64,000 bases of DNA from Hirundichthys speculiger (taxonomy: Eukaryota; Chordata; Actinopteri; Beloniformes; Exocoetidae). This document shows, piece after piece, positions 19,721 through 30,900 of the stretch. Both the position numbers and the translations under genes were made by a program. Each line of letters starts with the position of its first letter. Position 1 is the stretch's first letter. The stretch is from contig JAGFBZ010000697.1 of the NCBI GenBank assembly GCA_018398805.1, positions 930,001 to 994,000 on the forward strand, read 5' to 3'. Below the pieces are notes generated by a model. The model had not been told where the DNA came from. It did no database searches and saw nothing but the letters and a program-made list of their open reading frames with translations.

Positions 19721-21041
19721 TTACTTAATTTCCCGTTTAGATTACAAAAGTACTTTTCTATTTTATTTCCATTCAAACAAATGTTGTAAGTGTAAGGTGA
19801 AAGGAATAGTATTTCTCTATTCTCTATTTTAAAAAATCAGTTATAAAATTTAAAAAAATTATAAAAGAATATATGAAAAATAAATTCAATTAATAAACAA
19901 TTGTAATCCATTTCATATTTTTTTTGTTTCAAAACAGCGAACCCTGTAGGTTTGACTCTAATCTTTTTCTGTTTTATTAAGAGGTTTTAAACATAACTCC
20001 CTCCTCCATTTATTACTGACACACAGTAATAAAGCAAAGCAATTCTAGATTTGTTTCCTGGTTAGGAGTTAAAAAGTAACCAGCTCCATAATGGACCCGC
20101 ATCTTTGTGCGTTGGCTATGTAGGGCTTAAACACAACAAATTAAGCGCGACGTTTGCAACGAGGCATCAGTTCAAGAATGAAGGTGTTTCAGCAAACCTG
20201 AGATACCACATTCTTACAACGTGTCATCAGACCTCATCCATGTCACCTGAGATCAGGCTACAACCAGGATACAGCAGACTGTCAGCGGTCTTCCTGCAAG
20301 CGCATGGGTAACTTCTCTACATCTGCCCATGCTGGACTGTAGAGGAAAACAAAATTAAGGCATCGAAGAATTTAAGAGGTACGTACACAAAACCTTATCT
20401 TTTAACCTGCAAACTGACGTATTTGTGTATGTATAAATGTAACTTTTGTGACTGAGTTGTGTCTGAGAAATGACGTTATCACTATAATGTTGCTGTTTTT
20501 TCAGTTGCTTTCTTTGTAACAATTGCTGTGGTCAGTCAGTTTTGACAAGTGGCTAGCCATGATTTCACGCAAAAACACTGTCCAGCGCTGGATATTGTAG
20601 AATATTTAAACTCGGAAATCAGAGGAGATATTACAGACATTACTTACTTTGTTTTATTTTTTATTTTTTTTAATGCAGTATGTGCATTAGTATCTTTTGT
20701 TGTATTTGTGACATTTTCTGCAAAAGTGAATTCATTCAAGTAATATCCAAAAGTATAAAAGGAAAAAAAGAATGAAAAGAAAAACTCAAAAACAAAACTC
20801 GAAAACAGATTTAACCAGAGATGGTAAACTGTTATTCAACAGTTGCAGCTTGCAGAAACTGGAACAATAAATGGTAGCCAGTGATAATCTTTAACCTTTG
20901 AATGTGAGCCAAAGTTTGATGGTTGTTGAAACCATTTACTGTTTCTATTCAAAAGTTAGAAAGGTACACCAACACACCTGTCATTCTTATCTTTATTTTG
21001 CACTAACTGAGAAAAAAAAAAAAAAAAAAAATTGAACTACT
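19721..21041. other. Intergenic, no gene seen
   Basis: AT-rich DNA. An A run of 19-20 bases (21012-21031) sits just before the hAT element. No reading frame here resembles a protein that I know. Confidence 0.5.
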
Positions 21042-21049
21042 ACTTAGAC

Positions 21050-22554
21050 CAGGGGTCGGCAACCTTTACTATCAAAAGAGCCATTTTTTGCCCCTCTCCC
21101 CTTAATAAAATTGTTCTGAAGCCGCAAAACGAATTTGACCCGTAAAATGAAGATAACACAGTGTATGAAGTTTTATATATAGTTATTCTGTATTCAGAAG
21201 GATTTGAATCTACCCAAAAGCTTATTCCCAGTATGTTTGGCAGTTTTTAAAGTTTTTAATGCAAAAGGCCATATAAGATACTAATTAAAGTTTCATTTCC
21301 AATTTTTTTGTCATCCACTGTAAAAGAACTGTAGTTTGTTGCATTTATGAAATTATAGAAGAACAAACAGAAAACTGTTAACATTTTATTGCTGTTTTTA
21401 CCTGTTATAACAAAGGTAACCCTCAAACTCTTGATAAAGACTGAATATTGGCTGCTGCTGTACTGTATGTTTGGGAGCTGAACCGAAGACAATTTAACTT
21501 GTTGACATGGAAGTAAATATATTTAATCTTGAATCTTTTGAATGAGGAGAAAAAACACTGGCATGTGTAGACCTACTTTGAAATAAAACAGAACCATGCA
21601 GGTTCATTTGAGTCATTCCTTTACTTGTAAAACATTGATCAAATAAAAAAGTAGCCCACTTTAAAATAAATAAAACGTATAGCTGCACCTTAATAACTTA
21701 AAAAAAATGTAAATGTAAAAAAAGGCCAGTTTGTATTTAAATATGACTTAAGTCCATTTCAGTCCTTTTGTGTGTTACACCACGACAGCACCGACGTAGT
21801 ACGGGAAAATTTTCTTTTATTTTTTATGGCGGTACATGAGGAACACAAAGATGTCCGGCGCTAGTCACCGAACGCGCGCTTGACTTTATTTTCTTTCCCA
21901 GGATGTAATGCACAGATATGACTTGCAGCGTTGCCAGGTGGGAAATGTAGGATTATCGTACCAGAGACTCAAAATTATCGTATTTTGAGGGAAGTTATCG
22001 TACATCTGTCATAACGAAAATAACAAGCCCAATGATGAGCTATAGTCAAATTTAATCGCTCTGGTGTTAAATAGCGGGCGAAGCTGACCACTCAGCCCAT
22101 TCAGCCTATCATGCTAGTTGTTCTGAGACAAACATCGATTGGCTGGAAACATGTCACATGGGAACAGATGCCTTCAGCGGGGAAAAAAAAAAAACTCTTT
22201 GGCAGACAGTTGCGGCCGGCAATAATTTAAAATAGTCAAATTATCGTATATTTGGCCTTTTTTTTTTTTTGGATTATTGATCGTACATCGTACAGAAGGC
22301 CAAATTATCGTACAAATACGATAATTATCGTACACCTGGCAACGCTGATGACTTCCTCGTTGCAGTAACCTGGCAGTATTTTGCGCCAAACATACTCATT
22401 CTGCCCCCTGCTGGCGAGCAACCTACAGGGCACTACATGTGCTCCAGAGCGAGAATCGCCTTCTGACAAGTTTTTGCCCCAAAGCTACAGGGAGCCACTG
22501 CAGAGAGGCTAAAGAGCTGCATGCGGCTCCAGAGCTGCAGGTTGCCGACCCCTG
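21050..22554. mobile_element. hAT-type non-autonomous element, 1.5 kb, outer element of a nest
   Basis: Terminal inverted repeats are CAGGGGTCGGCAACCT (21050-21065) and AGGTTGCCGACCCCTG (22539-22554), a perfect 16-bp match. The flanks are an 8-bp duplication with one mismatch: acttagac at 21042-21049 and acttcgac at 22555-22562. No transposase frame is present. A second hAT-type element is inserted inside at 21926-22347. Confidence 0.9.
21926..22347. mobile_element. hAT-type MITE, inner element of a nest, 422 bp
   Basis: Perfect 15-bp terminal inverted repeats CAGCGTTGCCAGGTG and CACCTGGCAACGCTG. Flanks are atgacttg (21918-21925) and atgacttc (22348-22355), an 8-bp duplication with one mismatch. 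The interior repeats the motif attatcgta at least eight times in both orientations. It lies wholly within the element at 21050-22554, so it is the younger insertion. Confidence 0.9.
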
Positions 22555-22562
22555 ACTTCGAC

Positions 22563-22984
22563 TTAAAGCGTTTGACTGTGATAACATTTTTAAGTGCACA
22601 TTACATTTTCCTCTAATATTTAGATGGGATATATCAAGTGGCTTTTATTTTTTTGTCTTTGTAGACACCCACACGAAAATACACACACTTGTATGTCTTC
22701 CTAACCTTGCCCCAAAACCCATCTGTTATTGTGGAATTTTATTCAAATTTATTAAGCTCTGCAGAAACAAAAGTGAAATCAGAGGACAATGTTGTGATGT
22801 TGCAATTTGTCCTGACTTGGGTCAAAGTCACTGATCTTTTATGCTGTCTGAGCAGGCACCTCTTTTGAATATTTTACATGATCTTTTTAGAAGTCAGTGT
22901 GTGCATATACATCTGTGTGGTTTTCATCTTTCATTTTTGTCGGTCTTATTGACAGTGTACAGACAGAAAACCAGAGTAGCGAGT
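22563..22984. other. Intergenic, no gene seen
   Basis: AT-rich sequence between the hAT nest and a minus-strand SINE; nothing recognised. Confidence 0.5.
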
Positions 22985-23132
22985 AGGGAAGACATACAAA
23001 TAAGGGTTGGAGGCCTGGAGCCTCCAACCCTGACTTGTGACTACCCTTATTTGTGACCTGTGACTGCTGCAGGACGACAGCAGCCTCTGTATATGGGCCG
23101 CCTGCACTGACCACCAGCGGCCCTTTCCCACT
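22985..23132 (-). repeat. tRNA-derived SINE, related to the copy at 499-691
   Basis: On the minus strand the head reads gcaggcggcccatatacaga, shared with the SINE at 499-691, followed by a B-box-like stretch. The 3' half contains a foldback: gggttggaggc / gcctccaaccc at 23004-23030 and, outside it, acaaataaggg / cccttatttgt. Ends are approximate. Confidence 0.6.
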
Positions 23133-24794
23133 GAGTTTCAAATGATAAACTTTAGAATAAGTAGATTTGACCAAGCAGATTTGAATGTTTGATGAAACAT
23201 GAAGTTGATGCCATTTCTTGCATTCTGGTGCATTTTGATGGGTTGTTACTTTCCAGGCTTTTTAAAAGAATCTCTTTATCTCTGTTGTGTCTCAGGAAGG
23301 GACCAGGTATTGCAAACAACCAAACTGCCCCCCCCCCCAAGAAAAAAAAAAAGCCTTCCAGTCTATACTATTGTAACTTAAAGTAAAGGAGATAAAGCTC
23401 CCCACTAATTTTTCGTTGTTTAGTTGATTCTAACATCGACTTAATGTGACGTAGGGCTAATTTTGAGGTAATGTAACAAAAGAACACGGTTTTAACAAAA
23501 GCTGGACATAGTGAGATGGCAATGTGACTGACGCTACCTCCTTCAGTTTTGAGCAGCCTGCACCGACGGTTCACTTCAGTCATAAACTTTATGCCAGAGA
23601 CGGCTGGGTTCTAAACTACCTTTGTCTATGCTCACAGTGAGCTGAAACCCCCGAGTCAATTTTCAGTGGTGTGAGTATTCTCTTATCGATCATGTGGAAT
23701 GGACTCTTTGGTGAAGCAATGGAAACAGCGCTGGGTGGACTAATATATTTACATGGTAAATATTATTATGACATCATTACTACTATATTATTATATTATA
23801 TTTACATGTTAAATGTCTTACCCAATCACTCCTGGTTTCTCAAAGGGAGAGCAGATGTAGGCTTTGAGGTTGTAGATCTCTGACTGATATGTGGGATGTT
23901 ACACTCCAGGAGGCCTTGCATCCAGCTGGATTTACTGGATAACTAACAAGCCGAGGTTTTTCCAATTTGACTGACTTACTGACACTGACGCTCATTAAAA
24001 AGTAATGGGTCATAGGCCAATGCAGGTCTGAAAGGTATCAGAGCTGCCAAATAACAAACACCTGTGCATTTTATTCACTGGAGGAAAGAGTTTCCTCCAG
24101 GCCTGAATCTGAAGGAAAAAAGGAGAACACAATGTAACATGATGCTGACTTTAAAATATTTACAGCAGCAACAAATTGGAGAAAAAAAAAAGAACAATAA
24201 AACTAGTAATGTCATAGTTAGTTTCAGTTACATAATCTGGTAAAATACTGTATAGAATGCCACAAAAGTCAGCAGGCACCATTCATTAATTAATACTGCA
24301 GTGCTAGAAGAAAACAGCCAATATGAAGAAGGTAATGTTAAACATAACAGAATAGCACAAGGGCCACATTATGAAACAAGTAACAGCATCAATCTTGCAG
24401 TAAACTAATTATTAACAAATAGTCAATATTGAGTAGTGGCTCTTGGATGGTCCCGTATGAGTCATTGCTTAAAGCTGGCCTTGTTGCCATTGGTTTGGCA
24501 CATTCTGTACCGGTAGAAATGGCCGTGAATGGGAGGGGGTATCAGACACATTTCAAAGAATGTTCTCCAAGAATGGGCATGGCAGGCCAGTCTACTTGTA
24601 TCCACGGCTGAAAAAGCTTCCTTGGTATTAGGATTGATCTTGGTAACTTTATTATTCCCTTGGGGCAATTTGTTATGCAGCCAGCTGTGTTGCCTTGGTT
24701 GTCGGCTTATAAACGCCACTGAAAGTAATCTCTCGTTACTTAGCGACAGTTTTTGAAGGCTTCTGTGCTGGTTCTTTATCCATTGTCTATTCCA
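23133..24794. other. Intergenic, no gene seen
   Basis: AT-rich DNA with a C run followed by an A run at 23328-23352. No gene or recognised repeat family. Confidence 0.5.
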
Positions 24795-25005
24795 ATTAAG
24801 GTCACCGGGATCTGCTGGAGCCACATATGGACAACCACACACACCCCAATAGATAATTTAAAATACACCAGTCCAGATTACGAGGAGAAAACCCATGCAA
24901 GCACAGGACATGCAAACTCCACCCAGAAAGGCCCCTGCTGGGATTTGACCCAGGATTTGAACTGTGAAGCAACAGTGGCGACCACTAAGCCACCACGCTG
25001 CAGCT
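24795..25005 (-). repeat. High-copy fish SINE-like repeat (GGAT-tailed family)
   Basis: The reverse complement matches the copy at 39570-39905: a tRNA-like head (ggcttagtggtcgccactgt), a B-box-like region, ggcctttctgggtggagttt and tgcatgtcctgtgcttgcat. The copy is degenerate and shortened. Confidence 0.75.
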
Positions 25006-26339
25006 TTGTGCTTGAGATTTTTATAGCTATATTTTATCTATCCAAAGATGTATATTTGATATATTCATATATATAGATCATGATAAAATAACAATTTAAA
25101 TTTCAGTAGATAAATCCTTTTTTAAAAGATTTAACCTGCTTCTGTGTGAACAGAATAATCCAACATGTTCAAATGTGAATTCATTCTGAAACAGTGACTA
25201 AAACCATAATGCAGTTAGCAAACATGAGCTTAGTTTCTATATGTACACATTAAGAGAAGAAACCAGTATTAGGGCAGGTTAAGAAAGTTAATTTAAAAAG
25301 TTTTTTGTACAGACACATGTTGGTTAGGATGATGATGATTCCTGTATATAGAATTGCAGAAGAATATATAGAACTATAGAACAACAGCATAAAAAATAAT
25401 TGATATCCAACTTAAATTAATTGCTTCAAATGGTTACAGTTGAAACAATTCATTTAAGTTGCTTGACAAACATCTTTTTTAGTGTAATTAATAGGAGCAG
25501 GCAAAATCGTGTTCCTCTGTCGACACTGAGAAACAAATAACTGAGGACAATGATGTAAAGGGAAAGAGACTATCAAAGTACAGACAAACATACATTTTAT
25601 TTCTACTGCACTTTACATTTGCAAGCAAATCTCAAAGTGCAATCTAAACCAAAAAAAGGAGGGGGCAGTTATTTAAATTCTTTTAAAAAATAATTCTAAA
25701 ATAAGATAACACATTGTCATCTATGTCTTTAAAGTCTCAGTGATGCTATAAAAAACAATTATGACTTTAGAAGTTAAACTGTCTGAAACTGAAACGTCTT
25801 GGCTTCAGTAAATGCAATAAATGATGCAGTTTATTTCTGTTTTATGTGGTCACGATCCATAGCTACTCTCACAGGAAAAGTTGTGGAAACTGCAGCAGTT
25901 TATAAAGATGTCAGATAGGTTAGCAATAAATGCATCACTGGTTCCGGTTATAAGAAAATATTGTCATGTCATGATGAGTCAACACTTCAGTGCTTCTGGG
26001 TTTTACTGAGGTAATCATACCTGAATATTTACATGTTATCATCACAGCAGACTTTCTCAGGAGAGACGGTAACTTTTGTGGCCATAGAAATGTGCTGTAA
26101 GTTGGTTGTCCCACAGAAAAATGAGATAAACATGTTAAATATATGATCACACTGAACCAGTGCAGTATATGATCCCAGTACAGATGTCACAGATTAAGAG
26201 AGGTTTAACTAGACTTGACGATGACAATGCTTAAATTTGGTTAAAGATTAAGCAGCATTTTAGCTTCTGTTGTTTTATTTAATCATCAGGTAAAATGCAG
26301 GTCAAAAGTCACTGAAAGGTCTACACCCATACACTTTCA
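25006..26339. other. Intergenic, no gene seen
   Basis: AT-rich sequence upstream of the CpG-rich block; nothing recognised. Confidence 0.5.
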
Positions 26340-26469
26340 CACACAGGTGAAATGTGTTCATGTAGAAACTCGGCGGAATTTACAAAATAACTTCAATTAT
26401 ACTCTCATCTTCTCACAAATTACGCACATCAGAAGTGACAGAAGCCAAACAAACAAATCTTATCAGCTC

Positions 26470-26999
26470 CCGGCTCCATCCATCCTAGTGAGCAGGACGC
26501 GGGGGGAACCTGCGGTCCAGTGGACCCGGACGTGCTGCTTCTCTGGCGCCCCCTTCAGGTCACAGCGGTGGTCTGTAAATAGAATCATAGCGTCTTCATA
26601 CTTGATCCATGCAGCATTTTGTACTGAATACAGCGACCACTACGGTCTCACGGGGTCTCTGGCTCGGCAGGCTTTTAATGCTCTCACTGGTACCGCAGAA
26701 AGTGTTGGATGGATGTCTCTGACTGCTGGAGGCTTCTCGAACCATCCCAAGAGAATTAACGCTCTTTTCTGCACGAGCCCCCCCCACCCCCCATCCCTCC
26801 CTTCATATTTCAGACTTTATATTAAACATGTTTGCCCCCCCCCCGAGTCCCGCTGATAAGCAGCATAACGGGGAGGAGCTCTCCTTGCAGGGGCTCCTCC
26901 TTCCGCTTCCTTAGTTTTATTCCACTTGCCCCCCCAACTCCACACACGCGCACGCACGCTCGTCTCCAGCCCCCTCCTCCTTCTTGCAGCCTGCTGTAT

Positions 27000-27044
<45 letters not shown>

Positions 27045-27660
27045 AGATGAAAAGGACGTAAAGAAAAAAAAGAGGAGAGCAGGGAGGTTTCTTATTTTCT
27101 ACTGAGAGGAAAAGGCCTCACGGGGGGGCGCAAAGCGCGCAGAATCGGGAGACGCATCGCGGACAGAGCGAGAAAACACGGAGGGAGGAGGCGACTGTGG
27201 GTCGTAAACACGACAGAAAACGGTGAACAGGACGGCAGATAGCGGTGATCGTTACCCCGGCGTCCCTTCTCATCACACCATCTCCATCCTCTTCACACCG
27301 TCGGAGGATCTTCTGGATGTCGGACAGGCTCGGTTCCGATTCCACCCCCCCCCTTTTTTTTCTCCCCTTGCTTTTGTTTTCATTTCTTGGTCGGCGCGGT
27401 TCTTTCACTGAATAAAATCTAAGAGGCAGGAGAGGAAGCTGTTCCCTGCGCGGGTCTCGCTCGGGACTTTCAAGCGATCCGCTGGACACGACCCGGAGAA
27501 GACCTGGGGGGTGGGGGTGGGGGGGGGGGGGGGGTGGGGGAGGATACAAGGCGAGATGACTGTAGAGTAACCCGGCTGAAGCAGAGACAGCACCGGCCCC
27601 GGCCATCACCGACTCCCCAGCATCACCAAGTGAGATGGTTTAGTGGCTTCTGCAGCAAAA
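26470..27660 (+). promoter_or_regulatory. CpG-island promoter candidate
   Basis: The base composition changes sharply from AT-rich to CpG-rich, with many CG dinucleotides at 26490-26550, 26940-26965, 27118-27260 and 27385-27480. Homopolymer C and G runs (26779-26790, 26836-26845, 27508-27535) and a (GA)n tract at 27003-27041 are included. Nowhere else in the window is there a comparable block. This is the usual look of a vertebrate CpG-island promoter. The transcription start cannot be placed; no TATA box is evident near the 5' exon. Confidence 0.65.
27003..27041. repeat. (GA)n microsatellite in CpG island
   Basis: About 19 GA units in the candidate promoter or 5' UTR. GAGA tracts are common near vertebrate first exons. 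Confidence 0.95.
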
Positions 27661-27738
27661 CGGAAAGGCTCGACTCAGACCAGCAGGGCTCTCATCCACC
27701 ATGAACTCCTGAAAGGCATCAGACACAGGCACAGATGG
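27540..27738 (+). other. Putative 5' non-coding exon of the next gene (MGAT3 by synteny, unproven)
   Basis: A donor-like sequence g|gtaaga at 27738-27744 closes the CpG-rich block. Upstream is a short frame with good Kozak context, ccaccATGAACTCCTGA (27701-27712), which would act as a three-codon upstream ORF. A further ATG sits at 27735, right at the donor. The exon start is a guess. In mammals the gene downstream of TAB1 on the same strand is MGAT3, which has non-coding 5' exons and an essentially single coding exon. Its coding sequence is not in the window, so it would lie more than 36 kb downstream. Confidence 0.4.
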
Positions 27739-29025
27739 GTAAGAGGAAATGCTCATTTCGTGTGTGTGTGTGTGTGCGTGTGTGTTTTTTGTTTTGTTTT
27801 TTAGTTCCAGAGTAAGGAGGCTGGGAGTGGGATGTAGAGGAGAGCAGGGCAGCGTCTGATGTGAAGACCCCTGCCATTACACTATGCAGTCTAACACTGT
27901 TAGACTGCTGAGAGGGTGTATGTGTGTGTGATGTTGATAAAGTTCTGCATTTCAAATTTGGAGGGCAGATGGATGGAAGTAAACATATCTCATGACAGTT
28001 TTGAGTTTGAGTGTGAATGTAGTCTACCAGTTCTGCTTTATTCTGTATCTATTTTTCTCCTCATGTGCTTGGTCCTGTGTGGGCCTTGGAAGTAAAGACC
28101 CTCAGGGCAAGGGTCAGCAGGGTCCTGTACTGTTACCTGCAAAGCATCATGGAGGGAAACTTAAAATGACACAAACACATCAGAAAGATAGAGAGTGAAC
28201 AAAAACAAGGGATTCAAAAACACAAGTACATGTAGAAAGCATCAATAGATGCACACAGGCAAGTGTTACCACATGCAAAATATATACATACATTTTCTAA
28301 TCACTGCCGGGTCTGAGTGGTTCTGTGGATTGATATTGCGTTGATTCTGTAAGGATTTCTGGTGTGAGTTCCATTTTGTTTTCCCCGATCCATGTTACTA
28401 AAATGGACTTAAAGTACCCACCAGTGTCACCATATTCTACAGGATATATTTTCATTCTTACAGATATTCATCTAATTTTCCACCAAAAACACCTGAACAT
28501 GTCCTGTATCTCCTCATCATGTTTGGATCAAATCTTTCCAGGCAGTTTTGTGTGTATGCAAAGGCTGTAAACCATGCTGACAGGATCTATTTTCATCTCG
28601 CAGATGGTCAGACTGAAACCAAAACCCTGCCACCACACCGTGCTGAATCCGACTCCCCAGTCAATGTTTGGGGGTCAGGAACTGATTTATAGCTTGGTTG
28701 CATTGCATACTGGGGGCTGACTATGCAAGAGTCAGATAGAAAGTTGAGGGATATTTTTGTGCATATAAATGTGGAGAATGGTGGTAGGTTGTAGTGAAGC
28801 GGGTGAAGGTTTTCAGTGTGGAGAAACACTATGGATTAATCTGGCTGCGGACCGTGCACATAAACATTTTCATCTTCCCCCTAAAGGAAGGCGATGAATC
28901 TCTAATAACTCTGTGGGAGCTACTGAGCTGTGCAACAGTAGCAGACATCATAACCCGGTGTACTTGTTTGGAGCAGGGCGATGCTTGTGACCCGGCTCCA
29001 TCTCGTTCTCTTGGAATAAATAAAT
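27739..29025. other. Putative intron or intergenic DNA, no exon seen
   Basis: After the donor there is a (GT)n stretch (27761-27784) and ordinary AT-rich sequence. No coding exon was recognised. Confidence 0.5.
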
Positions 29026-29070
29026 TATTTTATTTTATTTTATTTTATTTTATTTTATTTTATTTTATTT
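29026..29070. repeat. (TTTTA)n pentanucleotide repeat
   Basis: Nine or so TTTTA units. Read on the minus strand it is an (AAAAT)n tail directly after a LINE 3' UTR, so it is best seen as that element's tail. Confidence 0.9.
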
Positions 29071-29600
29071 AAAGGACCGTGTGCAGTGGCATTAAAAAGA
29101 TGGCTGCACCAGATTTAGCACCAAGCTAATTTCCATCTGTAGTCCTTAACACAGATAAACAGTAAGACAAGAAGGCAAAGAACATAAAATACAACAAAAT
29201 AAAATGCAAAAACAATTGGATAAATTTACAATAGCTTAAAAAACAATAAAAATGACTACTCTTTACAATGCATCCTGTACAGAATAATGCGAGAATAAAA
29301 TGAGCCCCTTAATGTGAGCAAGACTGGTTGCTGAGCAGCCAATTTTTGACTGCATGTGAAAAAATTATATAATCTGGAATTGTCTTTATTCTGTCCGGGA
29401 GTCCATTCCATACTTTTACGGCTTTAAAAGAGAAGGCTGATTGAGAAAACGCAGTCCTTCTTTTGGGAATGTTGCAGTCTCCCCTAGATGTTGATCTTAA
29501 TGTTCGAGTAATTATTTAGAGCGAGGCTGAACATAAGTTTTCAGAAGTGGTGGTGCAGCATCATGTATGACATATCAAACCATAATGCAAGAAGGGAAGG
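29071..29600 (-). pseudogene. Non-LTR retrotransposon, 3' end with (AAAAT)n tail
   Basis: Minus-strand reading ends an ORF with RSTSRGDCNIPKRRTAFSQ, then KVWNGLPDRIKTIP and NWLLSNQSCSH and a stop at 29311-29309. This is the C-terminal end seen in many fish non-LTR retrotransposons (the SRGDC ... AFS ... WNGLP pattern). About 240 bases of 3' UTR follow, then the AAAAT tail at 29070-29026. The copy is 5'-truncated at about 29600 and belongs to a different family from the LINE at 3.7 and 14.6 kb. Confidence 0.7.
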
Positions 29601-29799
29601 TATGAGTAGGAAGAAAGCAGGAAGTGCTTCACTGTGCTTGCAGCAGCAGCAATAAGTGAAACTTGCTACTTCTACTGCAGTAGGTATCTCATTGTGCCTT
29701 TAAATGGTTGGTGATGCCCTACTAAACATCCAAGAGCCCAATGTTTCAAACAACCCCATAAACAAAGACAATATATCTTGGGGATCCTTAGTTTTTTTT

Positions 29800-30240
29800 T
29801 CCCGTACTTCTATACGGATCTGAAACATGGAAGAATATCACTACCATCACAAGCAAGCTGCAGACGTTCATGAACCACTGCCTAAGACACATCCTTCGGA
29901 TCTTCTGGCCAAACACAATGAACAACATCAACCTATGGGAACGCACCAATCAGGAAACAATGGAACTCCAGATTAAAAGAAGAAAGTGGATTTGGACTGG
30001 TCATACATTGAGAAGAAACAAAACGGCAATAACCAAACAGGCACTGACATGGAACCCGCAGGGCAAACGGGGAGGAGGTCGTCCCAAGAACACCTGAAGA
30101 AAGAGCACAGAGCAAGAGTTCAAGAAGGAGGGATTGACGTGGCAACAGCTGGAGAAGATGGCCCAAGAAAGACGGGGGTGGAGGTGATTCATCAATGGCC
30201 TATGGAATACACAGGCTTAAGAAGAAGAATATCTTGAGGA
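29800..30240 (+). pseudogene. Non-LTR retrotransposon reverse transcriptase C-terminus
   Basis: Plus-strand reading gives [48 protein letters not shown] and WTGHTLRRN, then [15 protein letters not shown] before a stop at 30097. The end (DGGGGDSSMAYG-like) continues in another frame. This YGSETW...WxGHxLR...GxRxxGRPxxTW pattern is the known C-terminal region of RTE- and Jockey-like fish and invertebrate elements. The 5' part is missing. Confidence 0.75.
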
Positions 30241-30689
30241 CGGTGGCCTTTTCATTTCACAGTGATGCTGATGCTGAGAGACAGGGCAGTGGAACTGTGT
30301 GACTGTGTGTTTGCAAAGCAGGAGGAGAAAAATATATCTAAAATGATTTGTTTTATGCTATTGCTCAGAGCTGAGGTGGGGCTACTGTGTTTATAGTGAG
30401 GGGAGGGGGGGTAGAAAACTTTAGATTCATTGGACGACTGAAGAATAAAGGAGGAAAAAATAGACTGATTGGGTGCGCCCAAGGGAGGGATGGCGGGATG
30501 TTATTTAGTGAAACAATGCGTGGGTTTGGGAGATGCACCTGAGCCCCACAGCTGAAGCTCACTTCCTTTGCCAGATTCGATTAAGAACATGCTTATGTGG
30601 TCTCTGCCTCTGCTTTGCACCTTCTACTTTCAATTATACTTTTACTTTCTTTTACTGGCATGACATACACCGTGTTGAAGGTTTTTCTG
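30241..30689. other. No gene seen
   Basis: Mixed-composition sequence with a G run at 30404-30411; nothing recognised. Confidence 0.45.
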
Positions 30690-30900
30690 TGTGACGTTTG
30701 AATGTTCTCCTTGTGCCTGAATGGGTTTTCTTCCACAATCCAAAAACAATGCAGATTGGGTTAATTGGTGGATCTCAATTGTCTGAAAAGTGTGAGCATG
30801 CATTGTCGTTTGATTTGTTTATCTCTGTTTTCCTCTTTGATGGACTGACACTCTGTCCAGAGTGGACCTTTCTCTCACTTGGTGAAATGTGAGATTGGCT
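30690..30900 (+). repeat. Degenerate copy of the GGAT-tailed SINE-like repeat
   Basis: The stretch retains tgttctccttgtgcctgaat, gggttttcttccacaatcc, gggttaattggtgg and a remnant of gatggactgacactctgtcc, all in the order of the copy at 39570-39905. Head and tail are lost. Confidence 0.65.

Noticed and set aside
26347..26856. 169-codon plus-strand frame in the CpG-rich block
   Set aside because: Long frames arise easily in CpG-rich DNA. It ends in C-homopolymer sequence and has no recognisable domain or splice context.
27118..27609. 163-codon minus-strand frame rich in Pro
   Set aside because: It is produced by reading a G homopolymer tract and GC-rich sequence on the opposite strand of the putative 5' exon.
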